Origin: Trissonchulus latispiculum
Lineage: Eukaryota; Nematoda; Enoplea; Enoplida; Ironidae
NCBI GenBank assembly: GCA_030248195.1
Contig: JASAND010017600.1
Coordinates: 1 to 64,000 of the forward strand
Direction of reading: 5' to 3'
DNA: 64,000 nt
The notes under the pieces are model-generated. The model had not been told where the DNA came from. It searched no databases and saw only the letters and a list, made by a program, of their open reading frames with translations. The first letter of the stretch is position 1; each line of letters opens with the position of its first letter. The position numbers and the translations under genes are program-made. Shown here one piece after another: positions 22,129 through 33,881 of this stretch.

Positions 22129-22515
22129 TTAATCATTGATTCACCAACCTTCTGTGAACCCTGGAATCTAAGCTTGTAAAGCTCTGAGCAGGCATTTCTG
22201 CTTGGCTTAGGCTGCTTCGGCATCTCTTCCTTCAGCTGAGAACTGTCCAAGCCCTCAGGTGTGGCCAGAAGTAAGATTGAAGATAAAAATTTCCTGGGTA
22301 GCCAGAGAAAGATGTGCCAGAAGGGTAGCAGCGCATTGATTGGGATCGTGAACACCATTGGCATTGGCATTGTGTTGCAAGACGTCGCTCGTATGTCCTG
22401 GCCCTTCTCGAACTGTCCCAGAATCTAGAAATCAGATGGCCTGAGCTGTCGCCGTAGCTGCGTTCTTCTTGATCTCGCCATGAAATGGTGTAGCGTTTTG
22501 TTTCTACCCTTACGG

Positions 22516-22632
22516 GTGTGAAAGGTTGAAATCAAAATCTGAAAGATATGAAGAAAAGTGTCTAAGGCGGGGATTGAACCGCCGAGCTTTGGTTTAAGAG
22601 TAGAACGCTGTACCACTAAGCCACATCCCCGG
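22516..22632 (-). repeat. tRNA-derived SINE, family A
   Basis: Minus strand: box A TGGCTTAGTGGTACAGCG, box B GGTTCAATCC, then the tail TTTCTTCATATCTTTCAGATTTT and TTTCAACCTTTCACAC. The acceptor ends do not pair, so this is a SINE and not a tRNA gene. Confidence 0.75.
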
Positions 22633-23103
22633 ACAAGGCGACTAGATTATAACGCTTTCTGGGCTGCTGATATTTAACACGGGTACTTGAATGAACCAGT
22701 CAAAACTGACTATCCAAGTTTGGAATCTTTCACTAACTCATTAACTTCCTTATAACTCATTCATTCATTCATTAAAGAGCAATCTATTACTACTCTTGGA
22801 TTAGCCAAAGAAAGCAGCAAAACTGAGTCCAACCATCCCACGTCAGTTAACCTACCTCATCACCACTGTAAGAGCTTCCTCCACTCCAAGTCTGTATTAG
22901 TTGACAACAAGCAACAGTCAGAATAACAATTAGGATTGTACTGTTTATATAGTGTTAAACTGTGCGAAGAGCTTTCAGCTCTAAAACTTAAACAGCTTTC
23001 AGATGTAAGAGCATATCAGACTCATTTGCATATTGGTGTTAAATATCAGCAACTTCGAAAGATTGAAATCAGCGCAATCACCTAGTCTGAACGTCTCCAC
23101 GTA

Positions 23104-23214
23104 GGAGTGCGGCTCCGTGGTAGAGCGTTCACTCAATATCCATAGTTCCAAGGTTCGATCATTAGCTGGACAGTTTTCTTCACAACTTTCAATTCTGATT
23201 TCAACCTTTCACAT
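23104..23214 (+). repeat. tRNA-derived SINE, family A
   Basis: Box A GCGGCTCCGTGGTAGAGCG, box B GGTTCGATC, tail TTTTCTTCACAACTTTC and TTTCAACCTTTCACA. Same family as 22516-22632 and 36349-36455. Confidence 0.75.
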
Positions 23215-24545
23215 TGGCACTACAACAACATTACAAGCACTACAAATTATCCCGCATGAGAATGTATAGTTCCCAAAGTTTGATTTTCGTTGCTTGCAAA
23301 CCTTCGAAAATCCTTAGCATTTCGTGCCATCATGGCAGGTCAACCTTGTCTAAGTACTCACGTACAAAATCGAACAGACTCGAATCATCTCACTAGAACT
23401 GAATTAAATTCCAAACTCAAATATCAACCATCAGGAGAAACTCAAAACGAGTTCTAAAACCAATTGTTATATTTAACGTGCCTTTAGATTGTTATAGAAT
23501 TTGTATTTGAGCGATTCGTAAATTGACAGTTGAAAACGTTTGGCAGATGATTGTACCTTTAGAGATCCGGTACCGCCGCCCCCCCTCTACTTCCCCTGTA
23601 AAAGCATGATTCCGCCTATACGACGGTATACATAATTTTCTTTAACATGAAAATGTTAGTTTTGTAAAAAATTTTGTAAAGGACTGAGAGCTGAAATTTT
23701 GCTCACTAATATGCACTGAGTAAATACCCAGCGTCCCTTTTTAATGCTTTAACAGGATGATCCTTATTGTAAAAACGAACGAGCCTAAATTGAATATCGC
23801 GAAGATTTTTTGTGTGCAAGTGTACAGATTAATTATATGTTAGCTATTGTCAAAAAATAGACTTCAAATATTTAGTTAATCTTCCATTTGATAACAAGCT
23901 TGCAACTCTGAGGGGACATGTACATGAAGAGGAGCAGCTCCTAACAATTGTCAAATGTTGACCACAATTGTGGTTTATGAGTTTATGGGAATATATGTAG
24001 CAGAATTCTACAAATATCTGCAAATATTTATTCCTTTGTTACTCCTGCGTATCTTTTTTTCTGAGTAAATTCTTTGCTTCATCTTTATCATAAAGGATGC
24101 TTTCTTGCGGGTTCTGGAGGATGAGGCTGCCATGCTGATTCTGAGGAAGGACCGGGAGGACAGTGAGGGACTCAATCGCTGTGCTTCCACGCGTATTAGG
24201 CTATATCATTGAACAGCACAGTTTGAGGTCGTCTCACTTTGGTGCAAAGGCTGTCTTGCCGTTTTTGCATCAAAGACTCGTGCTGTGTGCTGCTCCTCCG
24301 GCTAGCCGCCAGATATGGCAACGCCGTGGCCGACGGAGCATGTTCTTTTTAAAAAGGAGGAGACGTCATCCGTCGTGACGTCGACCAAGCTTTGAGGCTC
24401 CTTCTGGCAACTTGGTTGAGTAGTGTTTGACCAACCTTACGGGGACAGTTTCCTGGATAACACTTTGCTCCTTCGGGTGATGATCATCACATTGTCTACT
24501 TCGGGTGATGTCTACTGCAGCAAACAACAACAACAACAACAACAT
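23215..24545. other. Non-coding; (CAA)n run at right end
   Basis: No gene recognised. A short (CAA)n microsatellite lies at 24521-24543. It may include the damaged 5' part of the LINE that follows. Confidence 0.4.
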
Positions 24546-24549
24546 AACT

Positions 24550-26345
24550 ATCATGTTAATGATAACGATATTATAAATGATTTGTGGCAAACGTTTAAAC
24601 TGAAGTGGTTTTATGCGAAAAGAAGACCATACTTGCACAAGCAACGCTATAGTAAACACGCAAGTAGGTTACATAGCATGCAAATAAAGCTTTCTCGAGC
24701 TTTAAGCTGCGCGTAAAGCACGGCACAGTAAAAGATGTGATTTATACAAACGGGAGCCACATGTACTTAATAGCAGAAACGAAAATAAGTTCTGGTCCTT
24801 TGTCAAATCGAAATTTGCGCCGACATCACAGATTCCGATATTGAAGTCTGATGTGGACGATTTGCTAACGGATGACCATAGTAAAGCCACATCTTTTAAT
24901 GGTTATTTTGCTTCTGTGCTTAGTCATGACGATGGAGTTAATTTCAATTTCGCTAGTAGGACGATCGTTGATTTAGAAAAATGTGATGTTAGGGTCGAAA
25001 CGTTCAAAAACACATTAAATACTGAAACATAACCCAAGTTTAGGACCTGATTATATTCCTCAATGGTTTTTAATTAAATTTGCTCACTATTTGGCATACC
25101 ATCTATCTTTGGTATTAAAGCTTAGCTATGAATCTGGGTGTTTACCGACTGAATGGAAATGTGCAAAAATCATTCCTATTCATAAAACGGGTTCAAAATT
25201 ATAGGCATATTAGCTTGCTCTTCTTTGCTCTAAAGTTATGGAATCTGTTGTTGATGAAGCCTTAACTAATCACATCGAATGTAATAGTTTAATCAATAAT
25301 AGTCACCATGGCATTAGGCCTAAGCGATCAAAAGGAAGTCAACTGTTAGAGACGCTCAATGAGTGGACATAAGTACTAGGCAAAATGAAACTCCTGGATG
25401 TATTATATTTGGATAGCAAAAGCTTTTGATTCAGTATCACTCAAAAAGCTGCTTATTAAACTACGTTCTTACTGTAAATGTTCTGGTAAATTGTTCTGGT
25501 TACTGTTCTGGTAAATTGTTAAGTTGGATTAAAGAGTATTTAACCAACAGACAACAGTATGTATCTATTAATGGATCTAAGTCTTGTTTGCGACAAGTTA
25601 TCTCTGGTGTACCCCGGGTAGCATTCTGGGGCCAAGACTGTTTACGTTGTTTATGAATGATATTGAAGATTGTCTAACCTGTATGCTTGCTAAGATTTAT
25701 GCTGATGACACGAAGTTCTATTATGTGTATACAGATGCTTTGTCTTGTGATTTGATGCAACAAGATCTACATAACATTGAAGAGTGGGCAAAAAAGAACC
25801 AACTAAAATTTACTTTTCAAAAGTCAAATATGGTTTATTTTGGTCATAATAATGGTGCTAGGCAATATTTTATGGAAAACACAGCAATACCTATGGTTAA
25901 CGAAATAAGATATCTGGGTTTATCACTAAATCTTAAGGCTTCCGCTCACTGCTTGCATCTAGCAAAAATTGGTCTTAAAATGGTCAATCTAATTTTTAGA
26001 AACTTTTGTCAACATCTACAACATTTCCGGTCAAACTTTATACTATCTACATGAAACCTAAGTTAGAATATGCAACTGAGGTATCGAAACCGTACTTGCT
26101 GACATTCAGATAGTTCAAAAGGTACAAAAGGTTTCTACAAAAAGAATTCCTGGATGCTCACATCTTCCATATCATGAACGTTTAAAACTTTGGCAACTGG
26201 ACACTTTTGAATTGCGCAGACAGCGTCGAGATCTTGTTATGACTTATAAAATTGTGCATGGTCTTATTGAACAGGAATTTACCAAATTTTTTGAATATGT
26301 CAACTTGTCTACGAGGGGACATGGGCTAAAGTTAAAAGTTAATTC
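24550..26345 (+). mobile_element. Degenerate CR1/jockey-type LINE ORF2
   Basis: Plus strand, with several frameshifts and stops. In order: NENKFWSFVKSKFAP and KATSFNGYFASVL (linker before RT), GPDYIPQWFL and CAKIIPIHKTGSK (RT blocks 1-2), SYLTNRQ-like SWIKEYLTNRQQY, GVPR/GSILGPRLFTLFMNDI, the catalytic YADDTKF (about 25700), WAKKNQLKF and NEIRYLGLSL, and the C-terminal PYHERLKLWQLDTFELRRQRRDL with YKIVHG. This order and these motifs are those of CR1/jockey non-LTR retrotransposons. The 5' ORF and endonuclease are not recognised. It is not functional. Confidence 0.88.
25584..26054 (+). pseudogene. Reverse transcriptase core of LINE
   Basis: The longest surviving open piece (about 156 codons). 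It contains GSILGPRLFTLFMNDIEDCL, the Y-A-D-D catalytic motif, and the thumb-side WAKKNQLKFTFQKSNMVYF and YLGLSLNLKA. The aspartates are intact, but the frame is cut off on both sides. Confidence 0.85.
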
Positions 26346-26600
26346 AGTAAGATTAGATTGAGAAAACACTTTTTAGTGAAACAGTCGTCAAATTTTGGAA
26401 TTATTTACCGGAAGTAATTGTTTCATCTCCTACCTTACACTCGTTTCACCAATTGGAAAATATTACGTTTCAGCAATCGCCAGGGTGTCGGGTATTTGTA
26501 ATCGGATTTCGGCTCAACCTGATCCCACATAACCAGTAATTGCGCTGTATTTGTTGTATTGCGACTGCTCTAGCTGACAGTTTATTCCAATACTAACTCT

Positions 26601-27211
26601 AGAAAAGGACATTTCGCTAAGAAAGCGGAGTGGGAAAACATCCACACCGTCACAGTCGAAGCGGACGTCAGTGAAGATAATGAAGATAAAATTGTTATTT
26701 TGTAGACTTTGGTAAACCAACCAAAACTATGTGAAACCTCGGGGTCTCTACTTTTTTTGTGTAAAAGGGAAATGTTGTATAGTGATATGATCACATGCTA
26801 GTGATTGCATGTTATGTTCTAAGCTAGGAATCGTTACTATATGGTGATGTGTAGTTAGGACATTTGAAATGTATAGCGTTGTGTTAAGAGACGACTGTAC
26901 TCAATGATGTTTACTGCAAGACTGAATATGAATCTGAGTACATTTCCAACTTCCTAACTACACATCACCATATAGTAACGATTCCTTGCTTAGAACATAA
27001 CATGCAATCACTACCATGCGATCATATCACTATACAACATTTCCCTTTTACACAAAAAGAGTAGAGACCCCAAGGTTTCACATAGTTTTGGTTGGTTTAC
27101 CAAAGTTAACAAAATAACAATTTTATCTTCATTATTTTCACTGACGTCCGCTTCGACTGTGACGGTGTGGATGTTTTCCCACTCCGCTTTCTTAGCGAAA
27201 TGTCCTTTTCT
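26601..27211. repeat. Inverted duplication of a gag fragment
   Basis: Arms 26601-26873 and 26939-27211 are reverse complements (about 97% by eye) around a 65-bp spacer. The right arm is the end of the minus-strand gag-like frame at 27011-27916. The left arm is its mirror copy, with a stop after KIVIL. The mirror copy begins within the codons for RKGHFAKKAEW. Confidence 0.85.
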
Positions 27212-27916
27212 CCCACACGAAAAACGGGTTTGGCCGTTAGCTCTGCAGTACTTGCTCCGCGATGCATGATTTGCGGATCCACAGGCGCTACACTTCTGAC
27301 AATCTTCTGAGGACTCTGATTCTTCACTTGATGCAGACTTACGTTGAGGAGACGCATGACGGTCATGGAATCCATGGCGTCGTCGTGAACGCTTGCTCGA
27401 AGACTGTTGGCGGATGTGGCTCACGGTGGCGGACTTGTCCTGAGCTAGCTCTTTTGCTTCTGAGATAGCTTTCTCGATCTGCGTAGCTATTTGAGCGGCC
27501 CTTGCAACGGTCACATTTGACTCCATGAGCAATCTTTCGGAAGGACCGCTGGGACGCGGTATATTCTTTGCTTTGTGGCGGTTTTCCTCCAACGGATCCT
27601 CATACTGAATTTGAGGTGCACCTCGCATGGCTTCAAGCTTCGCATGGCGAAACACGACTGACGTATGATGCAAATAGGATAGATAAATAGTGTTGATTTT
27701 GGAGGTCCTCTTAAACTTGCACATCTTGGCAAAATGACCAAGTCGATGGCATCGGCTACATTCTTTTCCTGCAGCTGGGCATTTGCGACCATCGCCGTTG
27801 TGAGTTTCATAACCGCAACGTCCACAAAAAGATTCATATGATTCAGAACTTGAATCGGACTCTTCTTTACGGACTTTGCCTTTCTTGGTTCTGGCTGGCT
27901 GGTTTCTTGTACTCAC
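27011..27916 (-). pseudogene. Gag-like protein with two zinc-knuckle pairs
   Basis: About 301 codons, open from a GTG with no ATG at its head. The N-terminal module reads CGRCGYETH..., then KCPAAGKECSRCHRLGHFAKMC, the paired knuckle layout of K02A2.6-type gypsy Gag/Pol proteins. The middle has RAAQIATQIEKAISEAKEL, which resembles the helix preceding the knuckles in that group. A second, degraded module (CSACGSANHASRSKYC, then FSCGRKGHFAKK with the last Cys lost) follows. The knuckle-helix-knuckle order suggests a duplication inside the element or two fused pieces. There is no protease or polymerase on either side. Confidence 0.6.
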
Positions 27917-27919
27917 TTT

Positions 27920-28536
27920 GTTGACTTGCGTTCCACGTCCACCTCCAAGAACAGAGAAGGCTTTAGCTTCTTCTATAATAATTACTAAAAAATTATTTAG
28001 CTATCTTAAAACTAGAATTTCGTACAATATACTAAATAGTTTTTTACTATAGAAGGGAGAGAGTTCTCGGAAGCTTTGGTCACTTTTTCATTTTGATATC
28101 CATTCAGTCTCGACTACCACTACCACCACCGTCAAAAAACAAATTTAGTCTCGTTCTAATTTTAAATTCTACAGTAGAATAGCGAAAGTCCCAAGAACAC
28201 CATTATTCCACTTCGTTTTTACTACCGCAGTGCCATTTTCTTCGTATCAACGTTGGTTTTCCTAGTATATAATTGCAACAAAAGGGAATCAGTACCAAGC
28301 CTGGGTTTTGCACAACTGTTGGCTTACAACGACCAATTGTAGACAAGAGTTTCAGTTAAACGATAACATGCTTTTAAACTATGTAGAATCCCAGACATTT
28401 ATTGACATTTATCATACCTGGAAAATTTAGTCGTTCTGTTTACAGCTCTTTAATGACTGAATGCGGTATGCGTAAATGCTGACAATTTTATATTATCGAG
28501 TTTAGTTCTGTAGTCGTATTACATGTATTACACTTA
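27920..28536. other. Non-coding DNA
   Basis: Contains a short inverted motif around CTATAATAATTACTAAAAAATT / AATAGTTTTTTACTATAG (27974-28054). Nothing else recognised. Confidence 0.4.
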
Positions 28537-28627
28537 AGAGGGGGGGGTCCATTTTTGGCCGATTTTTCGACCATCTCCGATTTTGCTCATTTTCACATAT
28601 TTTGTTATCCGATTGGTATATTTTAAC
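28537..28627 (-). repeat. Dispersed 90-bp repeat, copy 2
   Basis: Reverse-orientation relative of 22038-22128, with the same GGTCGA, CTCATTTTCACATATTTT and GGGGGTCC landmarks. Confidence 0.6.
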
Positions 28628-29001
28628 GAGTTTTTGAAACGAAGATCGGATCTCTTACGGTTAGCGAGTAATTTCACCTCAAAGTTGATATCAGTATGTG
28701 GTAAACATAGGAAACGGAAAAAGTGGTGATTTTTTCCGTGCGCCAGAGAAATCTCGCCAGACAAAACGGATCACTTCAACGTCCATCTTAGTTAGCTACA
28801 GCGGTTGGAAAACTTACACTGGGGCTCTCCAAACCAATCAAACTGCAATCAATTTTTATCATCTAAATCTTGAGTGTTTAGGACACACCGTTTTACATTT
28901 GGGAGTGAGAACTGAGAAAACCAATCGGATGGTTCTGCTAACATTTTTCCCTTTTTCAGACAGTACGCTACAGTAGCAAAAAAGTGAAACAAAAGCTTAA
29001 C

Positions 29002-29178
29002 AATCATTGGTTCCTTGATATTCGGTGACTTCGGTTTCCCATCCGGCCCCCAGACTTTGGCCAGTGCCCGGAAGGAAGGTTTTTCCTGGTCATAATCGAA
29101 TTGCGTTCTGCGCCAATACAGCAGCCAAAGAGCACCAACAACCAGCACCGGCACAAGGAGACGGCATCGATAGTGGTG
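29002..29178 (-). CDS. Possible exon encoding a membrane anchor
   Basis: Minus strand. The acceptor CCTTGTTTCAG (AG at 29180-29179) opens a 59-codon phase-0 block: HHYRCRLLVPVLVVGALWLL (one hydrophobic helix after a basic start), then YWRRTQFDYDQEKPSFRALA and KVWGPDGKPKSPNIKEPMI. The possible donor is the weak GTTAAG at 29001. The layout (short basic tail, one helix, polar stem) would suit a type II Golgi or ER membrane enzyme. No partner exons were found and no enzyme domain is visible, so this is tentative. Confidence 0.25.
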
Positions 29179-29608
29179 CTGAAACAAGGGCAAGGTGCTG
29201 TAAACATGAATACTCTAAAACTAAACATTACTCAAAAAGTGTACGCTTAACGTTTAGCGTTCGTTTAGTTGTGGGCTAGCTTGTTCTGGCGCTTTGCAGG
29301 ATAAAGGCCGGTTCACAATGGCGCTCAAGCACAAGTACAACCACAAGCACAATACAACAGTTGAACTCAGCTTAACCTTTCTGACAAGCACAATGCCAAC
29401 AGCCAATCAAAATTGTTCTACACTATGACCAGACAAGCAAGGTTGAATGTCAAATTCTATTGAACGTGTCCGTATTGCGCTTAGTGCTGTGCTTATGCTG
29501 GTGAGCTAACTTTGCTTGTTAACTCGCTGGCGAAGGGCCTTGAGAGAAGACGCTTTGGTTTGTTAGAGTTTCGTTTTGCTCCGGTCAATGCTATCATGGT
29601 TAACAAAG

Positions 29609-29789
29609 TAACCCGGGTTTCGACGTTGATAAAATCGGCCCCAAGATGCGGTGAGGGCGACACACACCAGGGGCCAAGGCTATCAACACCTAAACCTGGG
29701 TTAAATCAAAAACCTGGTTGTCTTTAACACATGAAGTTAACCCGGGTTAGCGACTTAACCCGGGCTAGACCTTTGATAACATTGGCCCC
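29609..29789. repeat. Three-unit direct/inverted repeat (AACCCGGGTT)
   Basis: A 33-bp unit (AACCCGGGTT...TTGATAAAATCGGCCCC type) occurs forward at 29609, reversed at about 29668-29702 and forward again at 29757-29789. Units diverge by several bases. This looks like a compact palindromic MITE or two nested ones. Confidence 0.6.
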
Positions 29790-30496
29790 ATTCGTATATA
29801 CTGGCTGAGCCCACCATAGGCCTGCTTGCGTAAAATGTTTTTCATCTAACCTTATAGATGAGACGACACTACGAAGAACATATAGATCAGAATCGATTTT
29901 GCAGAGTCATATCGGAAGAAATTAGTTTTAATTAAGTGATGTGAAAATTCTCATATCGATATTCGCTTTGCTGCTTAGATATTTATCGTGCTTCAATTTG
30001 CGAATTATTAAAATAACAACCTGGATTACCTTCCAAAGGAATACAATTTTCACAAAGCACATTGTCTTCATATCAGAAAATGCATCAATAATTTGAATTC
30101 AGAATAATTAATAATTAAATCACAACACACCATCATTTGGGCTGGGTTGCACAAATTGTGCATCGACGCGGCATTAACAAGAGGACTGCAACGTGACAAC
30201 ACGCAAAATCAGACAGTTTACAACTGCAGACTTTGATGTCAACTGAAATACACAAACCGGTTGTTGCAATCCTGCCCAGAAAGTAAATACTAATAATAAC
30301 AACTTGGTTGCAGAAAAACCGGGGAAAAAACTGGATAGATCTGCTTTCGCAGAGTGAATTTGTATAGCTATTTTGAGGTGACTCGCGCGATTTGATTTGA
30401 GCTTCGAACAATTGTTCTTTTTCAGCAACTCGCAGGAGTAGGATCAAATCAGCATTGGACTAATTGTATTTAAAACTTTGCTATAAAAGACTTATT
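29790..30496. other. Non-coding DNA
   Basis: No recognised gene. The open minus-strand frame at 30133-30447 has no family features. Confidence 0.4.
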
Positions 30497-31165
30497 GGAT
30501 CAATGTCCCCCAACCCTTTGGGGGGAGTTAAAGTTCAATTGGGGATACGCGCGTTTGAAATTAAGTTGATATTGTTGTTTGTTGCTGGTTTAAAACAGGT
30601 TTCATGGTAAATGGACATTAACTTAAATTTTAAAAATTTATAGAAACTTAAACTGGAAGCGCAACGTCAACAAAAATTGTTTTTGCTCAGCAACTTTGTT
30701 ATAAGTATTGATTTGAGGTGCTTTCAAAGATTCAGAGCACGCATTTGAAGTTCGCTTTACAATCCAGGTTTTCATTAGCTTTGTGTAAGCTAAAGTTGTA
30801 AGCTTAGAATGAAAGCTTGTATATGAGCTAACGAATTTAAGATTCGATTAACTATTTTCAGTAAATATTTAAGATAGTAAATTAGCTATTTAAGATTCGG
30901 AACAGCTAAAAAATGCATACACAGATTATAGCCTAAAAATTTTATTCTATTAAACCAAATTTTATAAATACAATATGTTTTAGTTTTTGGATTTTCAGTT
31001 TTTAAAGCCATGATGTAGTGTAGCATATTCCCGCTGAAGTTGTAATGTCAATTGTCAGTATTGCATTGCAGAAACCTTTAACTTAAATTTCTAGACACCT
31101 TCCAATTTTTTGGGGGGGGATAGAGTTCAATTGGGTCTTTGGGGGGGATAAAGTTCAATTGATCC
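30497..31165. mobile_element. Non-autonomous DNA transposon, 8-bp TSD
   Basis: 669 bp, ends GGATCAATG and CAATTGATCC, flanked by GACTTATT at 30489-30496 and 31166-31173. Near both ends G runs adjoin AAAGTTCAATTG or AGAGTTCAATTG. No transposase. An 8-bp duplication is typical of hAT-like elements, but the termini are not classic hAT. Confidence 0.8.
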
Positions 31166-31173
31166 GACTTATT

Positions 31174-32504
31174 AATAAACAAATAGCTGACTGTATGACT
31201 GCTTAGAAGTGACAAGCCATGTGAAACCTGATTAAGTTATTCAAGAAGTTTTAAATTTTGCTGTCTTGCAATAAGTTATTTTGTATTCTATGTTACGGCT
31301 GGTAGAACTTAGGTTTAGCTCAAAGTTTTTAGCTTGGATTTGCAATTCTCAGACTACTTTGTTTTGTATTCATGGATTAAGAATATCTGCTAGAATGCTT
31401 GTCTTTCAGGCACTTAGTATAATCAGCCTTTTCTCGTTAACGTTAAGTAATTCATGACTAGACGCCAAGCTTCGATAGGAGAGTATATTATCAAAATCGA
31501 CAGTACTGGTAATCTGACGTCACAGCGCGACGTAGTTAGGTCTAGGTGATTATAACTTAGATGAAAAATGAATGAAAGAATGTCCTATGACATAGACTGG
31601 AACCATAACTGTACCAGTGAGACTGCGCCTAAAGCCTAAGCTTTAAAGACTAAGCCTAAGAAAGTGCAAAATTTCATTCCAAAATGTTTTATTGAAATTG
31701 AAATGTTTCTGTACTGTAGTCGCAAAAATTGCATCAATTAATTGAGAGATTTGACATTAATTTTGAGCACCTTTGCAATTAACAGTTAAAATTGATTGTT
31801 CCGAATGTTTTGAACCACAGAGTTGTGCTGGACAAGATTTTAAATGTTAATCTTTTGACTAGACCTTTTTGCGAATCAAGAAATGAGCATATGCATATAC
31901 TGATTATACAGGTAAACCTTAGATTTGAAGGATATCCAGCATTCATTTAACAATTGAATCGACTGTTTAATTTAAACGGAATACACAGTAACATTTATGA
32001 TATAAAAATACTGAAACTAGTTCCTGTAAAGTAAGAAACATGATCATGAAGCACAAAAATTTTTTCAAGCTAAAATTTGAGTTATTTTTCTTCAGTAAAA
32101 TCTGGCAAAAATAATGGGAGCAGACCATACCTGAATGGGAGGTCAAATTTCACTGACCCTTGTGGAAGCAAGTTTGGGTACCCCTTGTGAGAGCGATGTT
32201 TCTTTAGGGGTACTTTTGAAAGCTATTTTTAAGTTATTTTTCCAGTTTTTTAGCAAGAAAACAGCCAGTTTTAAGCTAAAACACGTTTTTCGGACGTTTT
32301 TTAGCGAAGCAATAATTTTAAGTGAAAATTCCGGTAAAGCCGGAAAATTTTTGGAAATTTTAGTCGTAAAACCTATTTTTTGGGCAAGTTTCTTACCCCT
32401 TGTGGCCAATCTCCTAACCCCTTGTGGGAGCAATTTCGCGACCTCTTGTGGGCGACTTCGCTGAGGGGGGGGGAATTCCCCCTTGTCCACCTGTGGAGGA
32501 GACC
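31174..32504. other. Non-coding DNA
   Basis: No recognised gene. The frame at 32143-32490 (minus) is low-complexity. The last 60 bases are C/G-rich and lead into the palindromic GC element. Confidence 0.4.
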
Positions 32505-32610
32505 GTAAAGCCTGCCCGTGGCCCGACCCGGCCCGTTTGGCCCATCCCGGCCCGTAAAGTTTGGTCGTCGGGCCGGGCCGGGTCGGGCCTCGAGCCGTAA
32601 TGCAGGCCTC
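32505..32610. repeat. GC-rich palindromic repeat
   Basis: GCCTGCCCGTGGCCCGACCC at the left faces GGGTCGGGCCTCGAG...GCAGGC at the right, with CCCGG motifs between. The arms pair over about 30 bp with interruptions. A small MITE-like foldback. Confidence 0.55.
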
Positions 32611-32612
32611 TA

Positions 32613-32690
32613 GTAGCTCATTTGGCAGAACGTCGGAGCGTTAATCCGGAAGTCGTGGGTTCGAATTCGGTGCTCGGTGCCGGAACTAGA
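32613..32690 (+). repeat. tRNA-like SINE head (Asn-like loop)
   Basis: Box A TAGCTCATTTGGCAGAACG and box B GGTTCGAATTC. Anticodon loop GCGTTAA would give GTT (Asn), with a 4/5 anticodon stem. The acceptor arms do not pair, so this is a tRNA-derived repeat. Confidence 0.5.
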
Positions 32691-33225
32691 ATTAGACTTC
32701 CCCACAACTGGTGAAATTGCGTACAAATTTGATGTCTTTAGGATAAGTAAAACAATATTACTAAGCAGGGGCAACTTAATCATTTAAGAGGCAGTGAGTG
32801 ACATCTCTAGACTAATAATTTAATACGAGATGGTTGTAGAAATATTTCTGTTTCTGTCAATATACCTGAATGAAATGCAATGTTAGCAGTGTCTTATGAT
32901 ACATAGATGTTAGCGGCAGTATCTGTTTATCCACCTGCACCATGAAAAGCTTATGTCCATTAATATTAACGGTGGCCATTAAAGACTATATTTTGCCTTT
33001 AAAAATAGACTTCACATTTGCTCCTTAAACAGCACCACTAAAATAGTTTAAGATAAGTCTAAGATTAGCATTCACAAGTGGCCTCATAGCTCCAAGTAAT
33101 GACTAAAGTAATGAGTGAGTAGCCTGAAGCCAAAGATTATGACAGCAGGCGAGAGTTTAAATAATTTAAAACCGGGGCCAGGAGAGGCAACGAAAACGGG
33201 GAAGTCAGGATGAAAAGTAAATAAT

Positions 33226-33297
33226 TGACCCAGTCGAGGACCGAACCACGGCCCTTCCGATCTCCAGACAGGCGTGCTTACCACTACACCACTCGTT
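33226..33297 (-). repeat. tRNA-like SINE head, family B
   Basis: Box A GGTGTAGTGGTAAGCACG and box B GGTTCGGTCC. A short tail (TTATTTACTTTTCATCC) matches the copies at 11139 and 46446. No functional cloverleaf. Confidence 0.55.
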
Positions 33298-33881
33298 TGC
33301 ATTTCTATCAACCAATTTTAAGTGCCAATGCATTGTTGCAACAGGTTCTCACATATGAGCAATAGTAACGCCCTATAGAGGCTAGAGTGCTGCAAGCTAA
33401 TTGTTGATCGCAGAGAGCATGCCAGCTGCTTATTGTGATCTCTTTATTATGCAATTGAAGCAAAACACAGATTCTGACTGCAACTTGAAAATGTGAAAAT
33501 TTGGGTCAGTTGGAAACGCTGAAAGTATTTTCAAAGCAAAGAAGTACACATATAAACCAGTTACATTAACTTTTAGATGTATCAGTAAACATTAGGTTGC
33601 TATGCTACTTAGCCAGGCTAAATCCTATAAAGTCAATCTACTTTGCAGAATAACCTCATAACACCAACTATTATAAACCAGAACCAAAATAGTCGATATC
33701 TTAGGAGATAAAATTAACTTGGATTTTAAAGTAACTTCCTGCCAAAAATCGCATTAACATAGGGTAAGTTGCAGGGTCTCATTAAAATGCACCAGGGAAA
33801 CCCAAAGCAAAAACATATTCTCAAGAAATCAATAGGAAAGACTAAAGCTGAGGAAAGTGGAAGGGCTTGGGTAGTAGAGAG
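33298..33881. other. Non-coding DNA
   Basis: No recognised gene or repeat. Confidence 0.4.

Noticed and set aside
22516..22632. Functional tRNA gene
   Set aside because: Boxes A and B are good but the acceptor arms do not pair, and the same tail follows other copies, so it is a SINE. The same reasoning applies to 11139, 32613, 33226, 36349 and 46446.
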